Assembly: GCA_016342385.1 (NCBI GenBank)
Contig: JAEINM010000002.1
Coordinates: 1 to 37,075, forward strand
DNA from: Spirochaetaceae bacterium
GTDB taxonomy: Bacteria > Spirochaetota > Spirochaetia > DSM-2461
Direction: 5' to 3'
Length of the DNA stretch: 37,075 nucleotides
The notes under the pieces: generated by a model
Database searches by the model: none
Told to the model about the DNA's origin: nothing
The model's input: the letters and a program-made list of their open reading frames with translations, nothing else
Made by a program: the position numbers and the translations under genes
Shown here: piece by piece, positions 1 to 8,566 of the stretch
Position numbering within the stretch: the stretch's first letter is position 1
Layout of the letters: each line of letters begins with the position of its first letter

Positions 1-2357
1 TTCAGATCTTCACGCTTGATGACTCCAATTGTCGTTCCAGGCACTATTGTGGCTATATTTCTAAGGGCAATTCGTTTACCTTCAACAATCAGCTGAAGAT
101 TCTGTAAACTCTGTAATGAGTCTCTTGAATCTTCTTTATACCTGACGTTAATGTCGTATTCATCATCACCGACTCTATATTTACCGACAGATGATCCATT
201 GATAGCACTCCTGATAGTCGATGCAATTGCCTGTGTGCTCAATCCATAAAAAGCGGCTTTTTCTCTATTAACTTCAATGAGAAACTCAGGTTCTGAAGCT
301 TCAAAATCTGTATCTGCAATTTTTACCTCATCATATTCTCTTATAATAGATAAAAGGCGAGTACTCAATTCCCCAAGAATTGTATAGTCATCTCCGATCA
401 CCCTGTATGAGATATCATTTCCACCCATACCCGTATCACTTTCAACAATAATATTGGCACCGGTAATAGTGGCAAGATTCTGACTCAACGCCACCTGGGC
501 ATCTTCACCGGAAATTTCCCTATCATTGTAATCGGTATAATTTACGGTAATAGATGCATCACCTCCTGCATTGGTATTTGAGGTAAAACTGGCTAATGAC
601 GCAGGTGATGTTGGTATAACTGCTTCTATTCTCTTAACGATTTGATCGGTCTCCTCTATTGAGGTTCCGCTGGGAGCATCAATGCTAACCCGAACCTGAC
701 CGGGATCCATATCGGGAAAAAATACAGGTTCTTTCCCGAAAAGGCCATAGAGGACCATTCCAACAATGCAGATGACTACTGAAATGACAATGAACCGCAC
801 TGCTCTTTTTATAGAAAAAGTGAGTACTTTATAATAGCCATGCTGAAGTTTTCCGAAAAAACCGCCTCCATCTACCATCTTTTTTTGTGCTTTATCTGAT
901 ATTCTTAAAAATTTGGAACAAAATACTGGTGTGATTGATAAACCGACAGCTAAAGATGCCAGAAGAACAATAATGACTGTTTTGGGAATGAAGGACATGA
1001 ATTCACCCATTATTCCCGGCATAAATAAAATAGGAAAGAATACCAGACAGGTTGTCATCGTTGATGCGATAATGGCTCCCGCCACCTCTTTTGTACCATC
1101 AATGGCAGCCTCTTTCCGTGCTTTACCCATTGCTGCATGGCGGAAAATATTCTCAACTATAACGATTCCATTATCCACCAGCATTCCCAGGGCCAGAATA
1201 AGACTGAATAATACCATCTGATTGAGAGTTATACCTAATAGCTGTAGAACAAAAAATGAGATTAACATGGAAAATGGTATGGCAATGGATACAAATATGG
1301 AATTAGTTTTTCCCAGAAAGAGGAATGTCACCAGTAAAACCAGAATAATACTGGTGAACATATTGTTCTCGAGGTCGGCAATCATATTATTGATAATATT
1401 TGAATTATCACTGGTTATAATAATCTCTCCACCGCTGGGCATTTGAGATTCCATCTGATTAATAATTACTTTTGCACTATCGATTAACGCTAAGACATTA
1501 GCACCGACCTTTTTCTTAACCTGAAGAGTAATGGCGGATTCACCATTAATTCTCGCATAGGATTCAGGATCCGCCGGCTTAAAAGAGACATTTCCCAGAT
1601 TGCTCAATTTAACCTTTTTCCCTTCAGACTGCACTATTATATCAGCAAATCCATAGGGATTTTTTATCTCGCCTGTTACAGAAAGAGAATAGTTTTTCCT
1701 GCTGTTTTTTAAGATTCCTCCGGGAATCGTCGTGTGTTCACTCATTATAGCATATTGAACATCGTCTATAGAAAATCCGTAGTGTTCCAGTTTTACCGGA
1801 TCCAGTTCGACAGCTAGTTCCCATGTCTGATCTCCAGACATGGTTGTATCTAAAACTCCATCAACAGTGTTTAACTGCTCCTGTAAATCTTTTGAAAAAC
1901 TATCCAGGACAGCAACTCCTTTGGGGTGAGAGAGTACAATTGTCAGTACCGGTGCCCAGTCTGACATAGTCACTTCTTTTACAACCGGTTCATTGGCATC
2001 TTCAGGAAGATCACTTTTTACACTGTCTACACGGTCTTTAACTAACCTCAGAGCCTCTTCGACAGTTTTATCAGCAGAAAACTCAAGCCATATGGATGAA
2101 TAACTCTGATAAGTGCTTGATGAAATTAGTTCAAGCCCATCGAGACCGTTGAGTTCGTTCTCTATTTTTGTGGTTATGAGAGACTCAATATCACCGGCAG
2201 ATACGCCACCATAAGCAGTATTGACCATAATCCATGGGACTTTGATCTCCGGTTCAGCTTCTCTCGGCAGGGTTTTATAGGCATTAACGCCGACAATAAC
2301 AATTAGCAGGGCAAAACAGAGAACAGGTATGAATTTGTTTACAAGAAATTTGATCAT
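1..2357 (-). CDS. RND-family multidrug efflux permease, C-terminus off the left edge
   Basis: Inner-membrane proton-driven pump of the AcrB/MexB (HAE1) superfamily. About 785 residues are visible of the usual 1,000 or more, and the protein continues past base 1. The start at 2357 gives a cytoplasmic MIKFLVNKF and one membrane helix ending near residue 28. A long periplasmic porter region follows (EAEPEIKVPW, YGGVSAGDIES). From about residue 335 there is a cluster of membrane helices, including the TM4 motif GMLVDNGIVIVEN near residue 395. Most AcrB proteins have two aspartates here (VDDA), whereas this one has VDN with a single Asp, as many environmental RND pumps do. A second periplasmic block starts after KEPVFFPDMDPGQV. 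It begins one base after the adaptor gene stops, so the two are surely one operon. Substrate cannot be read from sequence. Confidence 0.93.
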   Translation of the reverse strand, partial: MIKFLVNKFIPVLCFALLIVIVGVNAYKTLPREAEPEIKVPWIMVNTAYGGVSAGDIESLITTKIENELNGLDGLELISSSTYQSYSSIWLEFSADKTVEEALRLVKDRVDSVKSDLPEDANEPVVKEVTMSDWAPVLTIVLSHPKGVAVLDSFSKDLQEQLNTVDGVLDTTMSGDQTWELAVELDPVKLEHYGFSIDDVQYAIMSEHTTIPGGILKNSRKNYSLSVTGEIKNPYGFADIIVQSEGKKVKLSNLGNVSFKPADPESYARINGESAITLQVKKKVGANVLALIDSAKVIINQMESQMPSGGEIIITSDNSNIINNMIADLENNMFTSIILVLLVTFLFLGKTNSIFVSIAIPFSMLISFFVLQLLGITLNQMVLFSLILALGMLVDNGIVIVENIFRHAAMGKARKEAAIDGTKEVAGAIIASTMTTCLVFFPILFMPGIMGEFMSFIPKTVIIVLLASLAVGLSITPVFCSKFLRISDKAQKKMVDGGGFFGKLQHGYYKVLTFSIKRAVRFIVISVVICIVGMVLYGLFGKEPVFFPDMDPGQVRVSIDAPSGTSIEETDQIVKRIEAVIPTSPASLASFTSNTNAGGDASITVNYTDYNDREISGEDAQVALSQNLATITGANIIVESDTGMGGNDISYRVIGDDYTILGELSTRLLSIIREYDEVKIADTDFEASEPEFLIEVNREKAAFYGLSTQAIASTIRSAINGSSVGKYRVGDDEYDINVRYKEDSRDSLQSLQNLQLIVEGKRIALRNIATIVPGTTIGVIKREDL

Positions 2358-2358
2358 T

Positions 2359-3408
2359 TTAAGCCTCTTTATTTATAACTGCGACCTGTTGAGAATCGAC
2401 TATGAGGTGAAGTCCTTCGTGAACGATGATTTCTCCTCCGTTCAATCCGGAAAAAACAACGCATTCAGTTACATCCGATGGTCCCAATTCCACGTAGCGT
2501 TTGATAACTGTCTCACCTTCAAGAATCATAACGTAATCCCCGCTGTCTTCTCTTATTATGGAATCTGCCGGCAGTACAATATGATCGTCGTATCTATTTC
2601 GAAGAAGTTTTACTTTAGCAGTCGTCCCTGATAGAATCTTACTATCTTCATTATTGACAAGTATTGTTGCAGAAAATGTCAGATTTCTATCGGAACTTTT
2701 TCTGGAAAAGCGAACTAACTCACCCTCCCAAATTCGGCCTGGAAATAGATCCAGGGTAATCTGTGCGGGACTCCCCTCTTGAATACCTTCCATATCGGCT
2801 TCGGGTATTCCGATTTTAATTTCAATTTGTGAGAGATCTTCAATTAAAAAGGATTCATGCCCCGGACTGATCTCATCATCAGTATCAATATTTCTCGATA
2901 CAACGACTCCTGATATGGGAGCTATACAAAATGCACCGTTATAGGCTTTTTCCGCATCGAGCAGCTGTGCTTTGCTATTGAGCCACTGGAGATGAGCCTG
3001 ATCCACATTTATCTGGGAACTAGTACCGCTTTGGAGGAACCGTTTTAAAGCATTGTAATTGTCATGGCTGATTTTCTCATTTAAGATTGCCGAATCAAGT
3101 GTTAGCTGTGCTTTCTCTGATGAAATCAAAGACAAAGATTCGCCTTCAGAGACCAATGATCCCTCAGCGACATTAACCGACTCTACAGTTCCGCCAGTCA
3201 TACTGATTATGGAGGCTCGCTTGACTCCCTGAACACGGCCATAATACTCTCCGTATTCATAATAATCAGCTCTTTCCACTTTCAAAGTTGAAACTGGTGT
3301 TAAAGATATTTCTTTTTCAGATACAGTTGATTTTTCATTATTTCTGTTACAGCTGATAAAAAGTAATGTACATACTGCACATAGTATCCCGACACTTTTC
3401 TTCATCAT
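2359..3408 (-). CDS. Efflux RND periplasmic adaptor subunit (HlyD/MexA family), lipoprotein
   Basis: Membrane-fusion protein linking the downstream RND permease to an outer-membrane channel. I choose the start at 3408 (or the adjacent ATG at 3405) because AGAGGA lies seven bases upstream. It gives MMKKSVGILCAVCTLLFISC, a lipoprotein signal with lipobox FISC. The open frame extends to 3501 but that longer N-terminus has no ribosome-binding site. After the lipid anchor comes a biotinyl-lipoyl-like half (GGTVESVNVAEGSLVSEGESL), a short alpha-helical hairpin, the second lipoyl half (GAFCIAPISGVVVSRNIDTDD), then beta-barrel and membrane-proximal domains. It is about 350 residues, normal for the family. 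It is the first gene of a two-gene unit with the permease. No TolC-type outer-membrane gene or regulator is visible beside it. Confidence 0.92.
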   Translation of the reverse strand: MMKKSVGILCAVCTLLFISCNRNNEKSTVSEKEISLTPVSTLKVERADYYEYGEYYGRVQGVKRASIISMTGGTVESVNVAEGSLVSEGESLSLISSEKAQLTLDSAILNEKISHDNYNALKRFLQSGTSSQINVDQAHLQWLNSKAQLLDAEKAYNGAFCIAPISGVVVSRNIDTDDEISPGHESFLIEDLSQIEIKIGIPEADMEGIQEGSPAQITLDLFPGRIWEGELVRFSRKSSDRNLTFSATILVNNEDSKILSGTTAKVKLLRNRYDDHIVLPADSIIREDSGDYVMILEGETVIKRYVELGPSDVTECVVFSGLNGGEIIVHEGLHLIVDSQQVAVINKEA

Positions 3409-3682
3409 TATTTTATCCTCTACAAAAGAACACATGGTTCCAAGATTACTATTAGAAAACAAGATAGTAAAAAAAATGCCACTTGATAAAGTGAAAATCA
3501 TGGTTTTTTTAAATTGTAAACTGAAATTTAATATTTTCTAAAGAATATAAATGGAATTGTTAAATAAGACGACTCCTTTTTTTGTATATTTAAATTTTAA
3601 AATTATGTGTTCCATATAAAAATCATAAAGTATAATTGATTCCTATATTTGTAATAGAATTAACTATATGCCGGGAGTTGTT

Positions 3683-4465
3683 GTGAATAAAATCTTAATC
3701 TGTTGTATTGGATGCCTAATACTCGTCTTTGTTTTCAGTTGTGATACTTCTCTATCGGATGGCACAGATATACTGAGTTTTACCATTACCGGGATTGTGG
3801 GAAAGGCGGAAATAGATCCCATTAACAAGACAATTGACTTTCGTATACGGCCGATTAACCTTGTTGGTCTAAATCCTGTTATTACTGTAACAGAAGGAGC
3901 CATTTTTACTCTTGAGGGAGATCTTGTCGATGGTAAAGCAGTAGATTTAATAGTTACTGCAGAGAATGGGAAAGAAGCAAAATGGAGTATTACAGCAAAT
4001 ATGAATCGTGGCATCTACTATGAAATAGATGGTATACCCCACTCATTTTCTTATGGTTTTACCGATAATACCAACATAATAACAGCTGAAGAATGGGGAA
4101 ATGGTGAGCCTTGTATAACTTCAGACTTACGTATTTTTGCAGCTACCCATATATTCCATAAAAATTTAGTTTCCTATAATCCCGATGAATTTGTCATAAT
4201 CACCTTAAGCTCATTTAGCGCTGGAAATTATGATGAGAGCGACGTCGGTTTTTTATATTCCTTTGATGAAGACCAGAATAATTCTGCTGATTCGGGAATC
4301 ATAACAGTATCAATGAGTCTTGTTCTAGAAAATGAAAGCACTTTAGGTGATGATCTCTATGGAAGTTTTAATCTAATCGGAGAAGATCCTTTCCTTACTG
4401 TACCTATTCCTATAAATGTCACAAATGGTTATTTTAAAGTGCTTTCTATAGTTCATGCATTTTAA
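3683..4465 (+). CDS. Hypothetical lipoprotein
   Basis: Not recognised as any named family. The GTG at 3683 is preferred because GGGAG lies five bases upstream (3673-3677). An ATG at 3668 is in frame but has no ribosome-binding site. The product starts VNKILICCIGCLILVFVFSC, a lipoprotein signal with acceptor Cys in VFSC. The next ~75 residues (FTITGIVGKAEIDPINKTI, then FTLEGDLVDGKAVDLIVTA and GKEAKWSI) follow the pattern of small Ig-like/DUF5018-type domains found in secreted lipoproteins. The rest has acidic stretches and no known motif. It is transcribed divergently from the efflux pair across about 270 bases and points toward the ppdK terminator. It is probably exposed at the cell surface or in the periplasm. 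Function unknown. Confidence 0.72.
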   Translation: MNKILICCIGCLILVFVFSCDTSLSDGTDILSFTITGIVGKAEIDPINKTIDFRIRPINLVGLNPVITVTEGAIFTLEGDLVDGKAVDLIVTAENGKEAKWSITANMNRGIYYEIDGIPHSFSYGFTDNTNIITAEEWGNGEPCITSDLRIFAATHIFHKNLVSYNPDEFVIITLSSFSAGNYDESDVGFLYSFDEDQNNSADSGIITVSMSLVLENESTLGDDLYGSFNLIGEDPFLTVPIPINVTNGYFKVLSIVHAF

Positions 4466-4604
4466 AATATAGGATGTATGATTTATCTCTATAAATTATA
4501 ATGAGGAAAAAGTTCCAATTTTTTTAATCCGATATTCTTTTCCGAAATTTTCTCACTATTGAAAATCCACCTATTTCTCAGATATTATTGAGAGGGAAAT
4601 TTAT

Positions 4605-4644
4605 AAAAAAAGCCCTCCCGTTTTTCTGAAAACGGGAGGGCTTT
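4605..4644 (-). terminator. Rho-independent terminator of ppdK
   Basis: The arms AAAGCCCTCCCGTTTT (4609-4624) and AAAACGGGAGGGCTTT (4629-4644) are perfectly complementary around a four-base loop. Read on the minus strand the hairpin is followed by a run of T (4605-4611 on the plus strand is A), which is a textbook intrinsic terminator 20 bases past the ppdK stop. The plus-strand side lacks a comparable T run, so the convergent lipoprotein gene may be terminated less efficiently. Confidence 0.92.
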
Positions 4645-4664
4645 GGTAATATTAAATATAAAAA

Positions 4665-7331
4665 TTATCTGTTGTTAATAACAGCATGTGCTGCAGCAAG
4701 TCTTGCTATGGGAACTCTGTAGGGAGAACAGGACACAACGTTAAGTCCCGCTCTATAGCAGAAGTCGATAGAAGACGGTTCACCACCGTGCTCTCCGCAG
4801 ATACTTGTTTTAAGGTCGGCTTTAGTCTGACGACCTTTAGCAACACCCATGTTAACAAGCTGCCCGACACCATCCTGGTCGAGAACCTGGAAGGGATCAT
4901 CTTTTAGAACTTTCTTGTTGATGTATTCCGGAACGAATCCACCGACATCATCACGAGAGTAACCAAAAGTCATCTGAGTAAGGTCATTTGTACCGAATGA
5001 GAAGAAGTCAGCGTATTTAGCCACTTCATCAGCCGTTAAAGCTGCTCTAGGAATCTCAATCATTGTACCGATCATATACTCAACTTTCGAACCGGTATTT
5101 TTTAGAACTTTATCAATGACAGCCTGAGCATTTTCTCTCAGAACTTTTAGCTCACTGACAATACCCACAAGAGGAATCATGATTTCAGGAAAGACTTTAA
5201 TACCTTTCTTAGTCATTGTAGCTGCTGCAGTCATAATCGCTTCTACCTGCATATCATAGATTTCAGGATAAGTGATTCCGAGACGACAACCTCTGTGACC
5301 AAGCATAGGATTCTGCTCTGAAAGACCTTCCAGTCTTATTTTAAGAGCTTTAGCATCCATACCCATTTTCTTAGCAAGAGAATTGATTTCATCATCTGTG
5401 TGTGGAACAAATTCGTGTAGAGGAGGATCGAGAAGACGTACAGTAACGGGAAGTCCGTCCATAGCTTCGAAGATTCCTTCAAAGTCTGTAATCTGGAGTT
5501 TCAGGATTGCTTTAAGAGCTTCTTTTCTCTCTTCAACAGTGTCGGAAACAATCATAACGCGGAATGCTTCAAGTTTTTCACCTTCGAAGAACATATGCTC
5601 AGTTCGACATAGACCAATACCTTCAGCTCCGAATTCTCTGGCTTTCCGTGCGTCTTCAGGAAGATCTGCATTGGTTCTTACACCGAAACCATCTTTTATT
5701 CCCTTTCTTCTTGCACCGAGTCGAACTTCATCAGCCCAGCCTAGGAATGTATTGAGGTTACCTGACAGTTCAGGAACTATCAGTTTTGCAGTACCCGAGT
5801 AAACATTACCATCAGTACCATTTATTGTGAGAGAATCACCTTCTTTATATATTTTTCCATCTATAGTGGCTGTTTTATCAGAGACTGAAATAACAACGGC
5901 TTTACATCCGGCAACACAGGGGCGCCCCATTCCTCTGGCAACAACAGCTGCGTGGGAAGTCATACCGCCAGTGGCTGTCAGGATACCTTCAGCAGCATTC
6001 ATTCCACCGATATCTTCAGGAGAAGTTTCTTTTCTTACAAGAATAACTTTTTCACCTTTAGCTTTTGCAATTTCTGCCGCTTCTGCAGTAAATACGATTG
6101 TACCTGCAGCAGCACCTGGAGATGCGTTGAGACCTTTTGCAATAGATACAAGATCTTTCTCATAAGCAGGGTCAATCATAGGGTGAAGGAGCTGATCCAA
6201 CTGGTCAGGAGAGACCATGATCAGGGCTTCTTCTTTAGTCCGCATTCCTTCATTTACCAGGTCAACTGCTATGTTTACAGCAGCATTTCCGGTTCTTTTT
6301 CCATTCCTTGTCTGGAGGAGATACAATTTCCCTTCCTGAATAGTAAACTCAAGGTCCTGCATATCTTTGTAGTGGCCTTCCAGTTTATCTTTAATATCTA
6401 CAAGTTCTTTGTATATAGCGGGATTCTGATCTTCAAGAGTAGACAGTTTCAGAGGAGTTCTTATTCCGGCAACAACATCTTCACCCTGGGCATTCATGAG
6501 ATATTCACCATAAAAATAGTTTTCACCAGTAGAAGGGTCTCTTGAAAAACAAACACCAGTACCGGAAGTGTCTCCATAGTTACCGTACACCATAGACTGA
6601 ACGTTTACGGCAGTACCAATCAGATCGGCAATTTTATTAATTTCTCTATATTTAATAGCTCTTTCGTTATTCCAGGAACCGAATACCGCATCGATTGCGG
6701 CCCAGAGCTGCTCTTTCGGATTTTGAGGGAAATCTTTTCCTGTGGTTTTTTTGTAAACAGCAAGATATCGCTGAACAACTTCTTTCAGGTCATCTGCATC
6801 AAGGTCAGTATCGAACTCAACACCTTTTTCTTTTTTAACAGATTCGAGAGCAACTTCAAAATCATGATGTTCACAACCGCTTACAACATCGCCATACATC
6901 TGAATAAATCGTCTGTATGAATCCCAGGCAAAACGAGGGTTACCTGTGTTTTTTGCGATACCCTCAACAGCTTCTGTTGTTAAACCAAGGTTCAGGACTG
7001 TGTCCATCATTCCCGGCATGGAAACCGCGGCACCTGATCTGATAGAAACGAGTAAGGGATCATTGGGATCACCAAGGGTTTTACCCATCTCTTTTTCAAG
7101 TTTAGCAAGATTTTCATCAACCTGTTTTTTAATATCATCTGTATAAGTACGGTTGTTATCGTAATAACTTTTACAAACTTCAGTTGCAAGAGTAAATCCG
7201 GGAGGGACAGGTACACCAAGATTTGTCATCTCACAAAGATTAGCACCTTTTCCACCAAGAAGGTTTTTCATAGATGCATCACCTTCGGTAGCATTTTTAC
7301 CGAAATAATAGACCAGTTTCTTATCACTCAT
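4665..7331 (-). CDS. ppdK: Pyruvate, phosphate dikinase
   Basis: Cytoplasmic enzyme interconverting pyruvate, ATP and phosphate with phosphoenolpyruvate, AMP and pyrophosphate. In anaerobes with pyrophosphate-linked glycolysis it often runs in the ATP-forming direction. It is 888 residues, the standard length. The N-terminal nucleotide-binding domain opens with GGKGANLCEM. The central phosphohistidine domain has LTATGGMTSHAAVVARGMGR with His460 as the carrier. The C-terminal PEP/pyruvate barrel has ICGEHGGEPSS with the catalytic Cys at about 845. All key residues are present. It is monocistronic as far as seen, with its own strong promoter (7367-7395) and terminator (4605-4644). The ribosome-binding site (AAGGA) sits rather far upstream of the ATG. 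Confidence 0.98.
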   Translation of the reverse strand: MSDKKLVYYFGKNATEGDASMKNLLGGKGANLCEMTNLGVPVPPGFTLATEVCKSYYDNNRTYTDDIKKQVDENLAKLEKEMGKTLGDPNDPLLVSIRSGAAVSMPGMMDTVLNLGLTTEAVEGIAKNTGNPRFAWDSYRRFIQMYGDVVSGCEHHDFEVALESVKKEKGVEFDTDLDADDLKEVVQRYLAVYKKTTGKDFPQNPKEQLWAAIDAVFGSWNNERAIKYREINKIADLIGTAVNVQSMVYGNYGDTSGTGVCFSRDPSTGENYFYGEYLMNAQGEDVVAGIRTPLKLSTLEDQNPAIYKELVDIKDKLEGHYKDMQDLEFTIQEGKLYLLQTRNGKRTGNAAVNIAVDLVNEGMRTKEEALIMVSPDQLDQLLHPMIDPAYEKDLVSIAKGLNASPGAAAGTIVFTAEAAEIAKAKGEKVILVRKETSPEDIGGMNAAEGILTATGGMTSHAAVVARGMGRPCVAGCKAVVISVSDKTATIDGKIYKEGDSLTINGTDGNVYSGTAKLIVPELSGNLNTFLGWADEVRLGARRKGIKDGFGVRTNADLPEDARKAREFGAEGIGLCRTEHMFFEGEKLEAFRVMIVSDTVEERKEALKAILKLQITDFEGIFEAMDGLPVTVRLLDPPLHEFVPHTDDEINSLAKKMGMDAKALKIRLEGLSEQNPMLGHRGCRLGITYPEIYDMQVEAIMTAAATMTKKGIKVFPEIMIPLVGIVSELKVLRENAQAVIDKVLKNTGSKVEYMIGTMIEIPRAALTADEVAKYADFFSFGTNDLTQMTFGYSRDDVGGFVPEYINKKVLKDDPFQVLDQDGVGQLVNMGVAKGRQTKADLKTSICGEHGGEPSSIDFCYRAGLNVVSCSPYRVPIARLAAAHAVINNR

Positions 7332-7366
7332 AGTCAGCTTTCATCCTTATAATTGTTTTCACAAAA

Positions 7367-7395
7367 ATCATAAAGGCTATGAAAACTGCTGTCAA
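7367..7395 (-). promoter_or_regulatory. Predicted sigma-70 promoter of ppdK
   Basis: On the minus strand TTGACA (7395-7390) is separated by 17 bases from TATGAT (7372-7367), close to full consensus. Transcription would start near 7360, leaving a leader of about 30 bases that contains the AAGGA site. This agrees with ppdK being expressed separately from the sigma-factor gene upstream. Confidence 0.75.
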
Positions 7396-7457
7396 TAGAA
7401 AGAGTCGTAAAGGGTAAAAAAATAGCAGCTATATGTCCTTACTGGATAAAGAATAAA

Positions 7458-7485
7458 GCCCCCCTACTGAATAGTGCCGGGGGGC
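7458..7485 (-). terminator. Terminator hairpin after the sigma-factor gene
   Basis: A GCCCCCC/GGGGGGC stem (7458-7464 and 7479-7485) has a further ACT/AGT pairing inside. It lies 21 bases past the sigma-factor stop. On the minus strand it is followed by TTTATTC, a short, imperfect T tract, so termination may be partial. Confidence 0.7.
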
Positions 7486-7505
7486 CTGGTTAGTTCTTCT
7501 TGAGT

Positions 7506-8378
7506 TTAAGCAACATAGGCTTCAAGATATTGTTTTCTCGAAGGATGCTGAAGCCTGGAAATGGCTTTCTTTTCAATCTGTCTAATTCTCTCTTTTGTCA
7601 AATTGTATTTATCTCCAATCTGTTTAAGAGATAGAGGTTTCTCGTGATTTAAACCAAAGCGGAACTGAAGAATTTCGGCTTCTTTTTCTGAAAGCGTAAG
7701 AAGTACACTGTTAATATCTTCAACAAGAGATTTATCCATAAACTCTTCTTCCGGTAATTTGTGTCCCTGATCTTCTATAAAATCACCTAGATTGGAAGAA
7801 TCACGATCAGTGTAAACAGGTGTATCGAGAGAAACAAGATCTCTGGATATATTCACCAGGTCATCAACAATATCTTTTGATAGATGAAGTTCCTTGGCTA
7901 TTTCCTCGTTTTCCGGTTCTATTCCCTTTAGAGATGTTAATTCTCTTCTCTTTTTTTCTATCTGAAGAAGTTCATTAGATCTGTTAAGAGGGAGTCTGAT
8001 CATTCTGGACTTTTCGCATATGGCTTTTAATATAGACTGTCTTATCCACCAGACCGCATAGGAAATAAAATGATATCCTTTGTCGGGATCAAATTTATTA
8101 ATTGCATTTATTAGTCCTATATTGCCTTCATTTATCAAATCATCAAGAGGTAGACCCTGATTCTGATATTTTTTTGCCACATTAACGACAAAACGGAGAT
8201 TTGATTGGATTAGTTTATTCTGAGCATCCTTATCTCCCGTAATAGCTTTTCTGGATATTATATCTTCTTCTTCTCTTGTTAAAAGAGGAATCTTATTAAT
8301 TTCTTTCAAATAGATTGATATTATACTTTTATCTTCGGAATATCTGTTTTCATTTTTGTTAGCAGTATTTAATGACAT
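7506..8378 (-). CDS. Sigma-70 family RNA polymerase sigma factor (group 2, RpoS/RpoD-like)
   Basis: Directs RNA polymerase to promoters. The start at 8378 is chosen because AGGAGG lies five bases upstream. The open frame extends to 8459 but that N-terminus is hydrophobic, has no ribosome-binding site and covers the predicted promoter. The 290-residue product has region 1.2 (YLKEINKIPLLTREEE), region 2 (NLRFVVNVAKKY, DLINEGNIGLINAI, then YHFISYAVWWIRQSI), region 3 (RLPLNRSNELLQIEKK) and region 4 (SEKEAEILQFRFGL with the helix-turn-helix LTKERIRQIEKKAISRLQH). It lacks the long acidic region 1.1 of primary sigma factors, so it is an alternative, probably stationary-phase or stress sigma. RpoS is a fair guess, not proven. 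The inverted repeat at 8432-8480 suggests it is itself regulated. Confidence 0.93.
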   Translation of the reverse strand: MSLNTANKNENRYSEDKSIISIYLKEINKIPLLTREEEDIISRKAITGDKDAQNKLIQSNLRFVVNVAKKYQNQGLPLDDLINEGNIGLINAINKFDPDKGYHFISYAVWWIRQSILKAICEKSRMIRLPLNRSNELLQIEKKRRELTSLKGIEPENEEIAKELHLSKDIVDDLVNISRDLVSLDTPVYTDRDSSNLGDFIEDQGHKLPEEEFMDKSLVEDINSVLLTLSEKEAEILQFRFGLNHEKPLSLKQIGDKYNLTKERIRQIEKKAISRLQHPSRKQYLEAYVA

Positions 8379-8431
8379 AAAGCCTCCTGTAAAAATACTT
8401 GCAATTATGGTGCCAAAAAAAATGAATTTCG

Positions 8432-8480
8432 GAATATAATAGTTAATATCTTGTAACATAACAAATTAACTATTATATTC
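8432..8480 (-). promoter_or_regulatory. 16-bp perfect inverted repeat over the predicted promoter of the sigma-factor gene
   Basis: Arms GAATATAATAGTTAAT (8432-8447) and ATTAACTATTATATTC (8465-8480) are exact reverse complements with 17 bases between them. On the minus strand a promoter can be read as TTGTTA (8464-8459), 17 bases, TATTAT (8441-8436). The -35 lies in the spacer and the -10 inside the downstream arm. This is the geometry of a repressor operator. It is unlikely to be a terminator for the TPR/SEC-C gene upstream because the stem is almost all A-T and no T run follows directly. Confidence 0.6.
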
Positions 8481-8566
8481 TGCATAAAATAATTAGCAGA
8501 TACAATATCATCTAAAGAGAAGTGTGTCATATTTACTCAATTAGAAGTTTTCGTATATATTGTGAG

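Noticed and set aside
3409-3501. Longer N-terminus for the efflux adaptor starting at 3501
   Set aside because: No ribosome site, and it would bury the clear lipoprotein signal that begins at 3408.
5383-6545. Long plus-strand open frames inside ppdK
   Set aside because: They are antisense shadows of a fully conserved enzyme gene and have no ribosome sites or family motifs.
8379-8459. Longer N-terminus for the sigma factor starting at 8459
   Set aside because: AGGAGG sits exactly ahead of ATG 8378, and the extension overlaps the predicted promoter and reads as unrelated hydrophobic sequence.
8432-8480. Inverted repeat as terminator of the TPR/SEC-C gene
   Set aside because: Stem is almost only A-T, the loop is long (17 bases) and no T run follows directly.
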